Below, in pieces: positions 18,326 through 27,040 of a DNA stretch of 64,000 nucleotides; the stretch's first letter is position 1, and the number at the start of each line of letters is the position of its first letter. The stretch is from Butyrivibrio sp. X503 (GTDB lineage Bacteria; Bacillota; Clostridia; Lachnospirales; Lachnospiraceae), in the NCBI RefSeq assembly GCF_003625475.1, contig NZ_RAIQ01000005.1, forward strand, positions 1 to 64,000, written 5' to 3'. Made by a program: the position numbers and the translations under genes. The notes under the pieces are model-generated. The model was not told the DNA's origin. It ran no database searches and saw only the letters and a program-made list of their open reading frames with translations.

Positions 18326-20180
18326 ATGGCACAAGATAGAAGCGCAGATATTGCGAGATTAGAGCGAGACATAGGTCGATTGGAAGATGCAGAGAATAAA
18401 GCCGGTGAGATGTTACAAGAGAATGTTATCCTGCTAGAAGATTTGGGAGATTTTCGATTTTTCAAGATCATACGAATATCCGGAAATCAGTGGAAATGAT
18501 CAAAATATTATTTTACAGCGAGCAATTAGAAGCGAACTTCATGAAATGGGGCTTACAGACGAGGAAATTAAAAACGCGACGACTAAGAGCTCATTAACGT
18601 TAGAAGAGCTTGCATGCGTATGTGAAGGAATGATCGCGGAAGATAAAGTATATAAAAATGATGGAGCTGAAATAGCGCTGTTTAAAGCTGTGATTAATGG
18701 TAATGCTAAAGATGCCTATAATAAATATGGCGACAAGCTCGATGATGGTGAAACAAAGTGTTGGTACGGAGTATCAAAATACATCATGGGAACAGTAACG
18801 CTACAAAAAAATGAAAATGGAAAAGAATACCTTTGTGGCAATGTTGATGAATTTAAAGATCAGATAAATGCAGCACTTGGAAGTGATAAACCAAGAGCAA
18901 TCATGAGCGCACTAAATTTAGGATCGAGTATGGTGGCATTAGATAGCAATTACTTGGCGGCAGTTACAGCGGATGATTGCGAGTGTTATAGCCCGGTATA
19001 TAGAGAATATAAGAAAAATATGATTATAAATGATACATTTACATTTCTGTCATGCCGGCTAGATGATGAAGCATATGGAGTGGTGGATGATATATATAAA
19101 GACAGAGAGAATGTTGTTACCAATGTAACATATGATGATGGTCTTGTGTTAACTGTTGAATCTACAGAATATAGTTTTGGTGATGAGGTAGATCGCAAAA
19201 CATATGAAATGACTGTAAAATATAAATGTGGACCTGGAGATGTTTCCAATGCTATTGCGGATGAACATTTTCAGGACGCTGTAACTGCGGCAGAAGCAGA
19301 GCAAAGGAATCTTTTGGGAAAGATTACAAAAGATGGATTTATGATTGGTGGTGCAGTTGCAGGAGGTTTATTAGCTGAAAATCCTGAAGCAGGAACCGCG
19401 GTTGTATCATATGCATATGATGCTGCCGAAGCTATTCATGACCAAAGTATTAGTGGAGATAAATACAAAGAATATATTGATAAATCAGTAAAGAAGCTTA
19501 TAGATATAGATTATAAGTATGCGTCTGATGGAACTGAAAAAATGACAGGAGATGCTAAAAAAGAATATTATTCTCAAGCGTCAGAAGCGTTGTATGATAC
19601 ATATAAATATTTTTCATATACAGGATTGGAAGATGCCCAAAATGAGCAAGCGGATTATTATAAAGTTAAATATACGGGATCTGTTGGCTGTTGCTATATA
19701 GATGAGGCGTGTGATCCGAAAAAAGATGGAACACTCTCATATAGTTCTCTACATACTGGTTTTGTTGCGCCTGAGTATCTGTCATCATTTACGGAACTAA
19801 AAGAGAATTCGCATGTAGCATATACCAATCCAAATGGACAAGAGCATACTACTGAAGCGCATGGCTTAGCGAAGAACTGGTCTCCTGAATTTACAGAAAA
19901 GATGCTGGAAGTAATGAATCCTGACAATCCATCATCAAACGATGATTATAGATTACCTAGTCAAGAAGTCTATAATGAATATAAGGGAATACTTACAGGA
20001 GGATATGATATTACAAAGGTCGAAAATTTTGAAGATCTCGACGAGTCGCTAGAACAGATACAAGATACATATGATTATGTCGTTAATCTTCCGGAGGTGC
20101 AAGAAGCGGGATATGCACCTAAGGGCGATGGTCATAATGGCGATATTAGATACTTATGGGGAGAACAAGCAGATTTTTAA
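18326..20180 (+). pseudogene. Effector-like gene interrupted by a frameshift
   Basis: AAGGAG then ATG at 18326 opens a frame of 57 codons (helical, beginning MAQDRSADIARLERDIGRLE) that stops at 18499. A second frame, open from 18438, continues to 20180. Removing one T from the five-T run at 18458-18462 joins the two into a single protein of about 617 residues. The joined product has a helical N-terminus, a glycine-rich hydrophobic segment (MIGGAVAGGLLAENPEAG in the middle) and a C-terminus ending in DIRYLWGEQADF. It lacks both known N-terminal modules of the island but is followed by a WG-repeat gene like the others. The downstream frame also has an internal ATG at 18546. Pseudogene, sequencing error or slippage are all possible. 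Confidence 0.6.
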
Positions 20181-20197
20181 TTTAAGGAAGGGTGATT

Positions 20198-21351
20198 ATG
20201 TATTCGAATTATAAGAGCATAGTGTTTAGGATACTGTTATGTTTTTTTCTTTTATGTATGACTGTTGGTTGTAGAAAAGAAAAAAATGCGTATGGATATT
20301 ATTATATTAATGAGTCAGACGAAATAGTAAGTCCTTTTTATGATTATGATTATGATATACCGTCTCCTTTTTATGATAAGAATATAGCCAGAATTGAAAA
20401 AAAAGAAAATGCCTTAGATGAAGAACGTGATGTATATTTTATAGATCGTGAGTTTAATATTATAGGTGACAGTTTTTTTTAAAAAACATGATTGAAACCG
20501 GAGTATATGAAGGTAAGCCGGTATTTATTTCCGGAACAGAAAAAGGAATAGATATATTAGATGAGAATATGAGCATTATATCATCTATTCCATATGAGAT
20601 GGAAGGTGTCGAGCAAATTGAGAGCATTATATCACCGCCTGGAAACAATGGATTATTGGCACTTAAGGATTCCGAAACCGGTAAATGGGGATATGTTTCG
20701 ATAGAAGGAAAACTAATGATTGATTATTCATATCAAGTGGCGCAAATTTTTACTGTTGATGGGATTGCAATTGTTAAAGCGGAGAATGGATTGTATGGTG
20801 CAATAGATGAAAAGGGCGAATATGTAATTGAACCCCAATACAATTGCATGACTAATTTTAGTAATGGAAGATCATTTGCTCAGATCAGTAAAGGTGGCGA
20901 AGGAATTCTTATAGATCTAGAAGGTAATAAATTATCAGATAATAAGTTTTGCTTTTCATCATTCCCGGATGTTGTGGATATTTACATTGATGGACTCGCT
21001 TGTGTACAAGATTATAATACAAAACTATATGGATACATTGATGATTATGGAGATTATGTTATTGAGCCCCAATTTATAAAAGCGAATGACTTTGTAAATG
21101 GATATGCGACTGTCACAGGAAGCAACGGATTGAGAGGAATTATAAACGACAAGGGCGAAGAAGTGGTTCCATGTCAATATGAGGATATGACATTCTTATC
21201 TGAAGATGGTGTTGTTAAAATTAGAAAAGACGGATTGGATGGCTATTATTCTATAGATAAAGGATGGATTATTGAACCAAAGTACAAGGACGCGACCGGC
21301 TTTTTCAATGGATATGCAATAATCAAAGTTAATGAGACGATAAAACAATAA
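20198..21351 (+). pseudogene. WG-repeat lipoprotein gene interrupted at a T8 run
   Basis: AAGGAAGG places the start at ATG 20198 (a GTG at 20192 is also in frame). The first frame encodes a lipoprotein signal (lipobox TVGC) and stops at TAA 20480-20482 directly after eight T residues (20473-20480). A second frame, open from 20470, continues to 21351 with WG repeats (WGYVSIEGKLMIDYSYQVA, YGYIDDYGDYVIEPQF). Adding one T, or a -1 ribosomal slip on T-TTT-TTT, restores one protein of about 385 residues like the WG proteins at 3087 and 12519. The in-frame arrangement of slippery run then stop makes programmed slippage worth testing, but a plain mutation is simpler. Confidence 0.65.
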
Positions 21352-21456
21352 ACAAAATAATAATTGCACCTAACGTGTTATAACGAGGAGAAAAAACAAA
21401 TCTGAAGATATAACCTATGGAAATAAAGCTTGCAGAACCAAGATAGGATATAAATT

Positions 21457-23097
21457 ATGAAATGCAGCAGTTGTGGCTATGAAGTAAATGAGAATACACG
21501 CCATTGTCCCATGTGTGGCAATCCTATCTATTTACAGGAGAAAGTGCCTGTAAAAAAAGAATCCGTAACCAGTGAACCAAATAAAAATGTCGATAAGGAT
21601 ATTCCCGGTTTTAAGTTACCCAAGATAATGATAGATAAGAAAAGGGCAGTTTTTCTTGGACTATCTTTATTGGCATTTTTTGTATTAATTATCGGGGTTA
21701 AGTTTACCGTCTCTTTATTTGATGGTCATAGGAACTTTCAGAGTCTTTTTTCATCAAGTGATAATGATGATTATGTGGAATATACCGGAGATACCATCCT
21801 TGAAGAGGGCGGCGTTTTCTATAACAGCGCAGGAGCTGTAAATGATGATTACAAGGACAATATAATAAATATTTCTTTTGACAAGTTTTCTTCCGAAGGA
21901 GTTTTCACTGATCGGGAAGAAGAACTCTATTATATAAAAAGCGATCTGTCGGTTGAGCAGATAGGACATGCGGTTGATCTGGGCATGAATTTTAATGGCG
22001 GGTATGCATATTATATAAACGGAAAATTCGAGCTGAAAGTCATAGACTTAAGCACTATGGAAGAGTGTGGATTTAGCTGCGAAGATACCGTAAAAGAAGC
22101 CGTTCTTTCGCCAAACGGAAAGTACATATGTTATAGGAAAAGAGGCCTGAATCAAAATGATATTTGTGCAGAGGTAATTGTCAGTTCGATAGATGGCAAA
22201 GAGGTGTCAAGCTGCCAATATGAAGAATTATATTCGGATCAATATGATATCTTAAGCGTAAGTAACGACGGAACAACCGTTTTTTTGTTGAACTCAATTG
22301 GTGATGTATCTTGCGTGTACAAGGGGGAAATGCAGTCTTTATTTTCAGATCTTAAACCGGCGCTGTTCCTCAACAGTGATATGGATAAACTCTTGACACT
22401 GGGAGCATCGGGAGCAGTATGTTACTATTCTCCCGAATCCCAAAATAATTCTGTTTTAACATATGGGGATGAAGGCGGCATCTACCTGAAAAGCTATCAT
22501 ATATTTGACAAGGCTTATGTATTTGACGACAACAGTTTTGAGGGATGTGTAGTAGCAGAGGATGGCAAGCATTATTGGCTTGATAAGGATTTAAATAAAG
22601 TTCCGCTTGCATATGATGCGGTAACTAAGAGTGTTCCGATAAGCGGAAGAGACGGGAGTTATAAATTTGTATTTCATGACGGAGAGAATGTCCACTTGGC
22701 AACTTTCGAAAATGGAGTGGCTTCGGATAAGAAGATTCTTTACGGAATGAATAGAATAAAAAATATTTACGCCGACGGTGACTTATCAAATATATGGTCA
22801 GTCAATGAGGCTAATGAGATATATCATGTAACGGATGAAAAAGCCGATTTGGTATATCAGCAGGATTCCGACTTGGATCTGTCTGCGGCGTATGATCTGT
22901 ATACCGATAAGTTGTATTTTGTCAAAGGACGAAAGACACTGTTTTCGATTGATTCCGATGAGAATATTAAAACTATAACCGACGAATGTACCGAAGTAAA
23001 ACCGATTGATGAGTTTTATAAATATGTGACGTACACTGACTTTGATATATCGGATTATAGTATTATTTTTGATAACTATGTAAAGAAAGAGTATTGA
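21457..23097 (+). CDS. Zinc-ribbon, single-helix membrane protein with extracytoplasmic repeat domain
   Basis: Protein of 546 residues. The N-terminus is a zinc ribbon (C3, C6, C17, C20) in the cytoplasm, followed by a lysine-rich linker and one membrane helix (~64-85). The remaining ~450 residues are outside and contain recurring beta-type units (WD40/DUF5050-like), probably a propeller. Zinc-ribbon plus helix proteins are common in Lachnospiraceae; their role is unknown. The gene ends 11 bases before the start of a TIR protein that also has a helix and an outer propeller-like region, so the two may form one membrane complex. That link is inferred. Confidence 0.65.
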   Translation: MKCSSCGYEVNENTRHCPMCGNPIYLQEKVPVKKESVTSEPNKNVDKDIPGFKLPKIMIDKKRAVFLGLSLLAFFVLIIGVKFTVSLFDGHRNFQSLFSSSDNDDYVEYTGDTILEEGGVFYNSAGAVNDDYKDNIINISFDKFSSEGVFTDREEELYYIKSDLSVEQIGHAVDLGMNFNGGYAYYINGKFELKVIDLSTMEECGFSCEDTVKEAVLSPNGKYICYRKRGLNQNDICAEVIVSSIDGKEVSSCQYEELYSDQYDILSVSNDGTTVFLLNSIGDVSCVYKGEMQSLFSDLKPALFLNSDMDKLLTLGASGAVCYYSPESQNNSVLTYGDEGGIYLKSYHIFDKAYVFDDNSFEGCVVAEDGKHYWLDKDLNKVPLAYDAVTKSVPISGRDGSYKFVFHDGENVHLATFENGVASDKKILYGMNRIKNIYADGDLSNIWSVNEANEIYHVTDEKADLVYQQDSDLDLSAAYDLYTDKLYFVKGRKTLFSIDSDENIKTITDECTEVKPIDEFYKYVTYTDFDISDYSIIFDNYVKKEY

Positions 23098-23108
23098 AAA
23101 GGGGATTT

Positions 23109-23900
23109 ATGAGCACACATTACAATGCATTTATTTCATACAAACACGCCGAGCTGGATAATAAGATTGCAGCTATGGTTGAGCGCGGCCTTGAACACTA
23201 TCATATTCCGCGCAAGATACAAAAAAAGACCGGCATTAAAAGGATAGAGAGAATCTTTAGGGATACAGACGAACTCCCTATTACAAGTGACCTTAGCGGA
23301 ACTATCGCAGAGGCTCTTGAAAACGCCGATTATCTTATAGTTATATGCTCAACAAATACTTGCAAATCCATGTGGGTAGAAAGAGAGATAAAACTCTTTT
23401 TGCAGAACCATACTCAGGATCAGATCCTTACTGTGCTTGCAGACGGAGAGCCTGTTGACGTCGTGCCTGAAATACTGAAAAACAAAGAGGTTATCAGGGT
23501 TAATGATCTTGGAATAGAAGAGACGGTAACTATTCCCGTTGAACCGCTTTCCTGTGATTTCAGACTTCCAAAGAGAGAAGCTTTTAATACTGAGCTTCCG
23601 CGGCTTGCGGCAGCTCTAGTAGGTTGCGGATATAACGAGCTTATGGACAGACAGCGCCAGTACAAGATGAAAAGACTGACCGCTGTTTTTGCAGGAGTAA
23701 TGGCTATTGCTCTCGGATTTGCCGGATATATGTTTTACAGCAGAAATCAGATAAATGAAAGTTACCGTGCATCTCTTATCAGTCAGTCCAAGTACCTTGC
23801 CAATGAATCTGAGAGGCTTCTTAAAAATCAGGACAGGATTGATGCACTTCATTTGGCACTTAATGCACTTCCGAATGAAGAAATGCCCGACAGACCAGTT
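23109..23900 (+). repeat. Direct repeat, TIR gene 5' part, copy A
   Basis: The first ~260 codons (TIR, helix and the following conserved segment) are highly similar at DNA level to 26247-27040. The first 120 residues differ at only about three positions. Similarity then falls to the level of diverged repeats, and the last ~15 residues of the two proteins are again identical. Confidence 0.85.
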
Positions 23901-26222
23901 ACAATTGAGGCAGTAAGAGCACTTACACGTGCCACATTGGCATATAAACCAGGTGATTCATCGAACATTGGCTCCTTATGGAATTATGAACTTCCAAATA
24001 GTATTTCCAAGATGGGCTTGTCATCTCAGGCTGATCATTTTATAGCTATAGATTATAAGGGTAACGTTAAGATCTGGGATACAGCTACTCATGATGAATT
24101 ATACAGCTTTTATCCAAAAGACAAAAATCATGTTCCTTCTGAGTATGTGTTTATTGAGGAGGAAAAAGCAATCATCTTGGGATCCAAGATGATACGTTGC
24201 ATTAGCCTTGAAGATGGTTCTGTGGAATGGGAAAACGATAGTTTTGAAGACGAGTCTATATCAGTTAAACCGATTGTGCTAACTAAAGAAGGGAATATTC
24301 TGGTATTGGCTGGAGGCTCGTTACGTGTTTATTCAACAGAGGATGGAAATGAAGTTGAAAGATATGCTATTTCGCAAGAAGTATTGGATATGCTTTTAGC
24401 TGCTAATTATATTGATAATATCAAATTTTCCCCGGATTACAGTAAGATTGCTTATACATACACGACTAAAGAAGACAAGGCGGGATTAGCCGTTTTTGAT
24501 ATTTCGACGGGTAATACCATCTATAAAACTACTGAGTATAATTCTGTTAAAGGACTTAGTTACCCTAAAGACGGTCAGTTGTTTTTTGCAGGCGATACAA
24601 TAGACATTACAGATATCAATGATTCAAGCTATAGTGTTCTCAATATGCACGCAATCACAGAATACAGTGTAAATGTTTTTTGCTTTGATCCGGACGATCT
24701 TTCCGAAAAATGGGAAAACGAACTGACTTGTGATGGTATTTATTATGATTCTCATTTTATTTACATCCCGGATACAGATTACATTTATTTTTTCATGGCA
24801 AATGTCTGTGACTGTTATGATTTGAATTCCGGAGAGCGTATACATCATTATAGCGCCGATACTCCGTTGATATTTGGATACTTTGCCAAGGATAATCCAA
24901 ATTTTATTACCCATAACGGCGGAATTGCAATGACAAGTGATTTCGGTGATAAAGATGTTTTTCAGATAATAGATTACTTTTCGGATAATTTAACCAAAGC
25001 GGCTGTAGGGAAAGGCGTTTATACAGTAGAAAATAACAGTAATCGTGTTGTCTACTACGGAGTCGGAGTTTGCGATAAGGAGTGGACTTCTTATGAGAAC
25101 TCGCCACAAGTAGATAGTTTGTATAATTCGTATCTTGATGATAATGCTGCGGCTGTTATCTATGATAAAGATGAAGAAGTTTACCTTGATGTATTTGACC
25201 CGAATTCCAAAGCGTTTGTGAAAAGTATTGTTTTTCCGGAAGAAGGGGACACAAAATTTGATTATTCGATAAGAGGATCCTATCAAGATAAATTGCTTAT
25301 TATCTATACGCCAAGTGGAATAGTTAAAGAGCTTATATTGTATAGTGTTGATTGTAAGACAGGAGAATATACCAGAAATAAAATTGGAAAGGATAACCCT
25401 CCGGATACAATACCTAAACTTGAAAACGGGAAGTTTGTTTTTGTTGATAGAGATTCACTGCTCTATTTTATCCGAATATACGATATAGCTAAAGATAAGT
25501 ATACTAATTACAGATTCCCTACCGATGATTATAATAATGTCACTGAACTTTTTTATTTCGAAAAGCAAGGATATATCTATGCTTCGGGGAATCAGGATTT
25601 TATAGTTGACATTAATGAGAATGAGACGTATCCGGTTGATAACAAAGAAGACTGGGATAGAACCTGGGGCGTATCAATGAATGAAGATGGTTCATTGATA
25701 GCGATAAGTAATAAAAAAGATATAGTTATAAAAGATATTAAAGGGAAAGATATTGCAGAGATTCCTTGTCTTGATGTCGGAACACAAAGACCTTTTTTTT
25801 ATAAAGAAAAAGGAAGTAACAAAGAACTACTTATTGTTCCCTTTGTGGATGGAAGCCTTTGCAGATACGATGCATTAACTGGTGAACTTATAGGAAAGAC
25901 AGGGATATCAACAGATGGTACTCCTGATTTAAAAAGTACGGTAACCATTGATCGTGAGAATTCCTGTATATATCTTTGTAGCAGAACGATCACCAATATT
26001 ATCGACATGGATAGCTATCTTGAGCTGGCATATATAACTGGATCATTAGGATATCATAAGCCTACAGACACATTTGTGTGTATCTATAAGGACGATGAAC
26101 ATATTGATCATCTCGGCTACTTCCGACGCTACACTTTAGACGATCTTATAAAGAAAGCCAAAGATCTTCTTATGGACCACGAGATGCCGCAGGAGCAGAA
26201 GGACGCTTACGGAATAGGATAA
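23109..26222 (+). CDS. TIR-domain membrane protein with C-terminal propeller-like region, paralogue 1
   Basis: Protein of 1037 residues. A TTG at 23094 is in frame, but the paralogue at 26247 begins at the equivalent of ATG 23109, which follows GGGG. Residues ~4-125 are a TIR_2-type domain: YNAFISYKHAE at the start, then RDTDELP, ALENADYLIVICS, and SMWVEREI, with E93 at the position of the usual NADase glutamate. One membrane helix lies at ~190-210, followed by a conserved helical segment (SQSKYLANE...) and ~750 residues of WD40-like beta repeats. TIR domains of this kind often cleave NAD or signal in defence and stress; here the ligand and output are unknown. Topology suggests a cytoplasmic TIR and an outer sensor. 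Confidence 0.8.
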   Translation: MSTHYNAFISYKHAELDNKIAAMVERGLEHYHIPRKIQKKTGIKRIERIFRDTDELPITSDLSGTIAEALENADYLIVICSTNTCKSMWVEREIKLFLQNHTQDQILTVLADGEPVDVVPEILKNKEVIRVNDLGIEETVTIPVEPLSCDFRLPKREAFNTELPRLAAALVGCGYNELMDRQRQYKMKRLTAVFAGVMAIALGFAGYMFYSRNQINESYRASLISQSKYLANESERLLKNQDRIDALHLALNALPNEEMPDRPVTIEAVRALTRATLAYKPGDSSNIGSLWNYELPNSISKMGLSSQADHFIAIDYKGNVKIWDTATHDELYSFYPKDKNHVPSEYVFIEEEKAIILGSKMIRCISLEDGSVEWENDSFEDESISVKPIVLTKEGNILVLAGGSLRVYSTEDGNEVERYAISQEVLDMLLAANYIDNIKFSPDYSKIAYTYTTKEDKAGLAVFDISTGNTIYKTTEYNSVKGLSYPKDGQLFFAGDTIDITDINDSSYSVLNMHAITEYSVNVFCFDPDDLSEKWENELTCDGIYYDSHFIYIPDTDYIYFFMANVCDCYDLNSGERIHHYSADTPLIFGYFAKDNPNFITHNGGIAMTSDFGDKDVFQIIDYFSDNLTKAAVGKGVYTVENNSNRVVYYGVGVCDKEWTSYENSPQVDSLYNSYLDDNAAAVIYDKDEEVYLDVFDPNSKAFVKSIVFPEEGDTKFDYSIRGSYQDKLLIIYTPSGIVKELILYSVDCKTGEYTRNKIGKDNPPDTIPKLENGKFVFVDRDSLLYFIRIYDIAKDKYTNYRFPTDDYNNVTELFYFEKQGYIYASGNQDFIVDINENETYPVDNKEDWDRTWGVSMNEDGSLIAISNKKDIVIKDIKGKDIAEIPCLDVGTQRPFFYKEKGSNKELLIVPFVDGSLCRYDALTGELIGKTGISTDGTPDLKSTVTIDRENSCIYLCSRTITNIIDMDSYLELAYITGSLGYHKPTDTFVCIYKDDEHIDHLGYFRRYTLDDLIKKAKDLLMDHEMPQEQKDAYGIG

Positions 26223-26246
26223 AAAGTAATTAGGGAAAATGATTAG

Positions 26247-27040
26247 ATGAGCACACATTACAATGCATTTATTTCATACAAGCATGCAGAGCTGGATAAC
26301 AAGATTGCAGCTATGGTTGAGCGCGGCCTTGAGCACTATCACATTCCGCACAAGATCCAAAAGAAGACCGGTATTAAAAGGATAGAGAGAATTTTCAGGG
26401 ATACCGATGAGCTCCCGATCACAAGTGACCTAAGCGGAACTATCGCCGAGGCTCTTGAAAACGCCGATTATCTTATAGTTATATGTTCTACCAACACCTG
26501 CAAATCCATGTGGGTAGAAAGAGAAATAAAACTCTTTTTACAAAACCATACTCAGGACCAGATCCTTACTGTGCTTGCAGACGGAGAGCCTGCTGATGTT
26601 GTGCCTAAAATTTTGCAGAGCAGAGAAGTTACAAGAGTAACTGAACAGGGAGTGGAAGAGACTGTAACAGAGCCGGTCGAACCGCTTTCATGTGATTTCA
26701 GGATTCCGAAAAGAGAAGCGAAGAACGTAGAGTTACCGCGTCTTGTAGCTACACTTATAGGAAGCTCATATAACGAGCTTATGGACAGACAGCGTCAGTA
26801 TAAGATGAAAAGACTGACTGCTGTTTTTGCAGGTGTATTGGCAATTGCTCTCGGATTTGCCGGATATATGTTCTACAGCAAGAATCAGATAAATGAAAGC
26901 TATCGTGCTTCTCTTATAAGCCAGTCCAAGTACCTTGCAAATGAGGCACAGAAACTTATGGACCAAGATGACAGAATGGATGCGCTTCATCTGGCTATTT
27001 ATGCCCTTCCGAATGAAGAGATGCCGGACAGACCGGTTAC
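26247..27040 (+). repeat. Direct repeat, TIR gene 5' part, copy B
   Basis: Second copy of the TIR/helix-coding segment at 23109-23900. The high DNA similarity of the 5' parts next to diverged 3' parts repeats the pattern seen in the effector island. Confidence 0.85.

Noticed and set aside
1..21351. Complete type VII secretion locus
   Set aside because: No EssC-type FtsK/SpoIIIE ATPase, EsaA/EssA/EssB or canonical 100-residue WXG100 gene is in the window; only effectors and partners can be argued.
25793..25800. T8 run in the first TIR gene as another frameshift
   Set aside because: The frame is intact through this run and the paralogue aligns on both sides.
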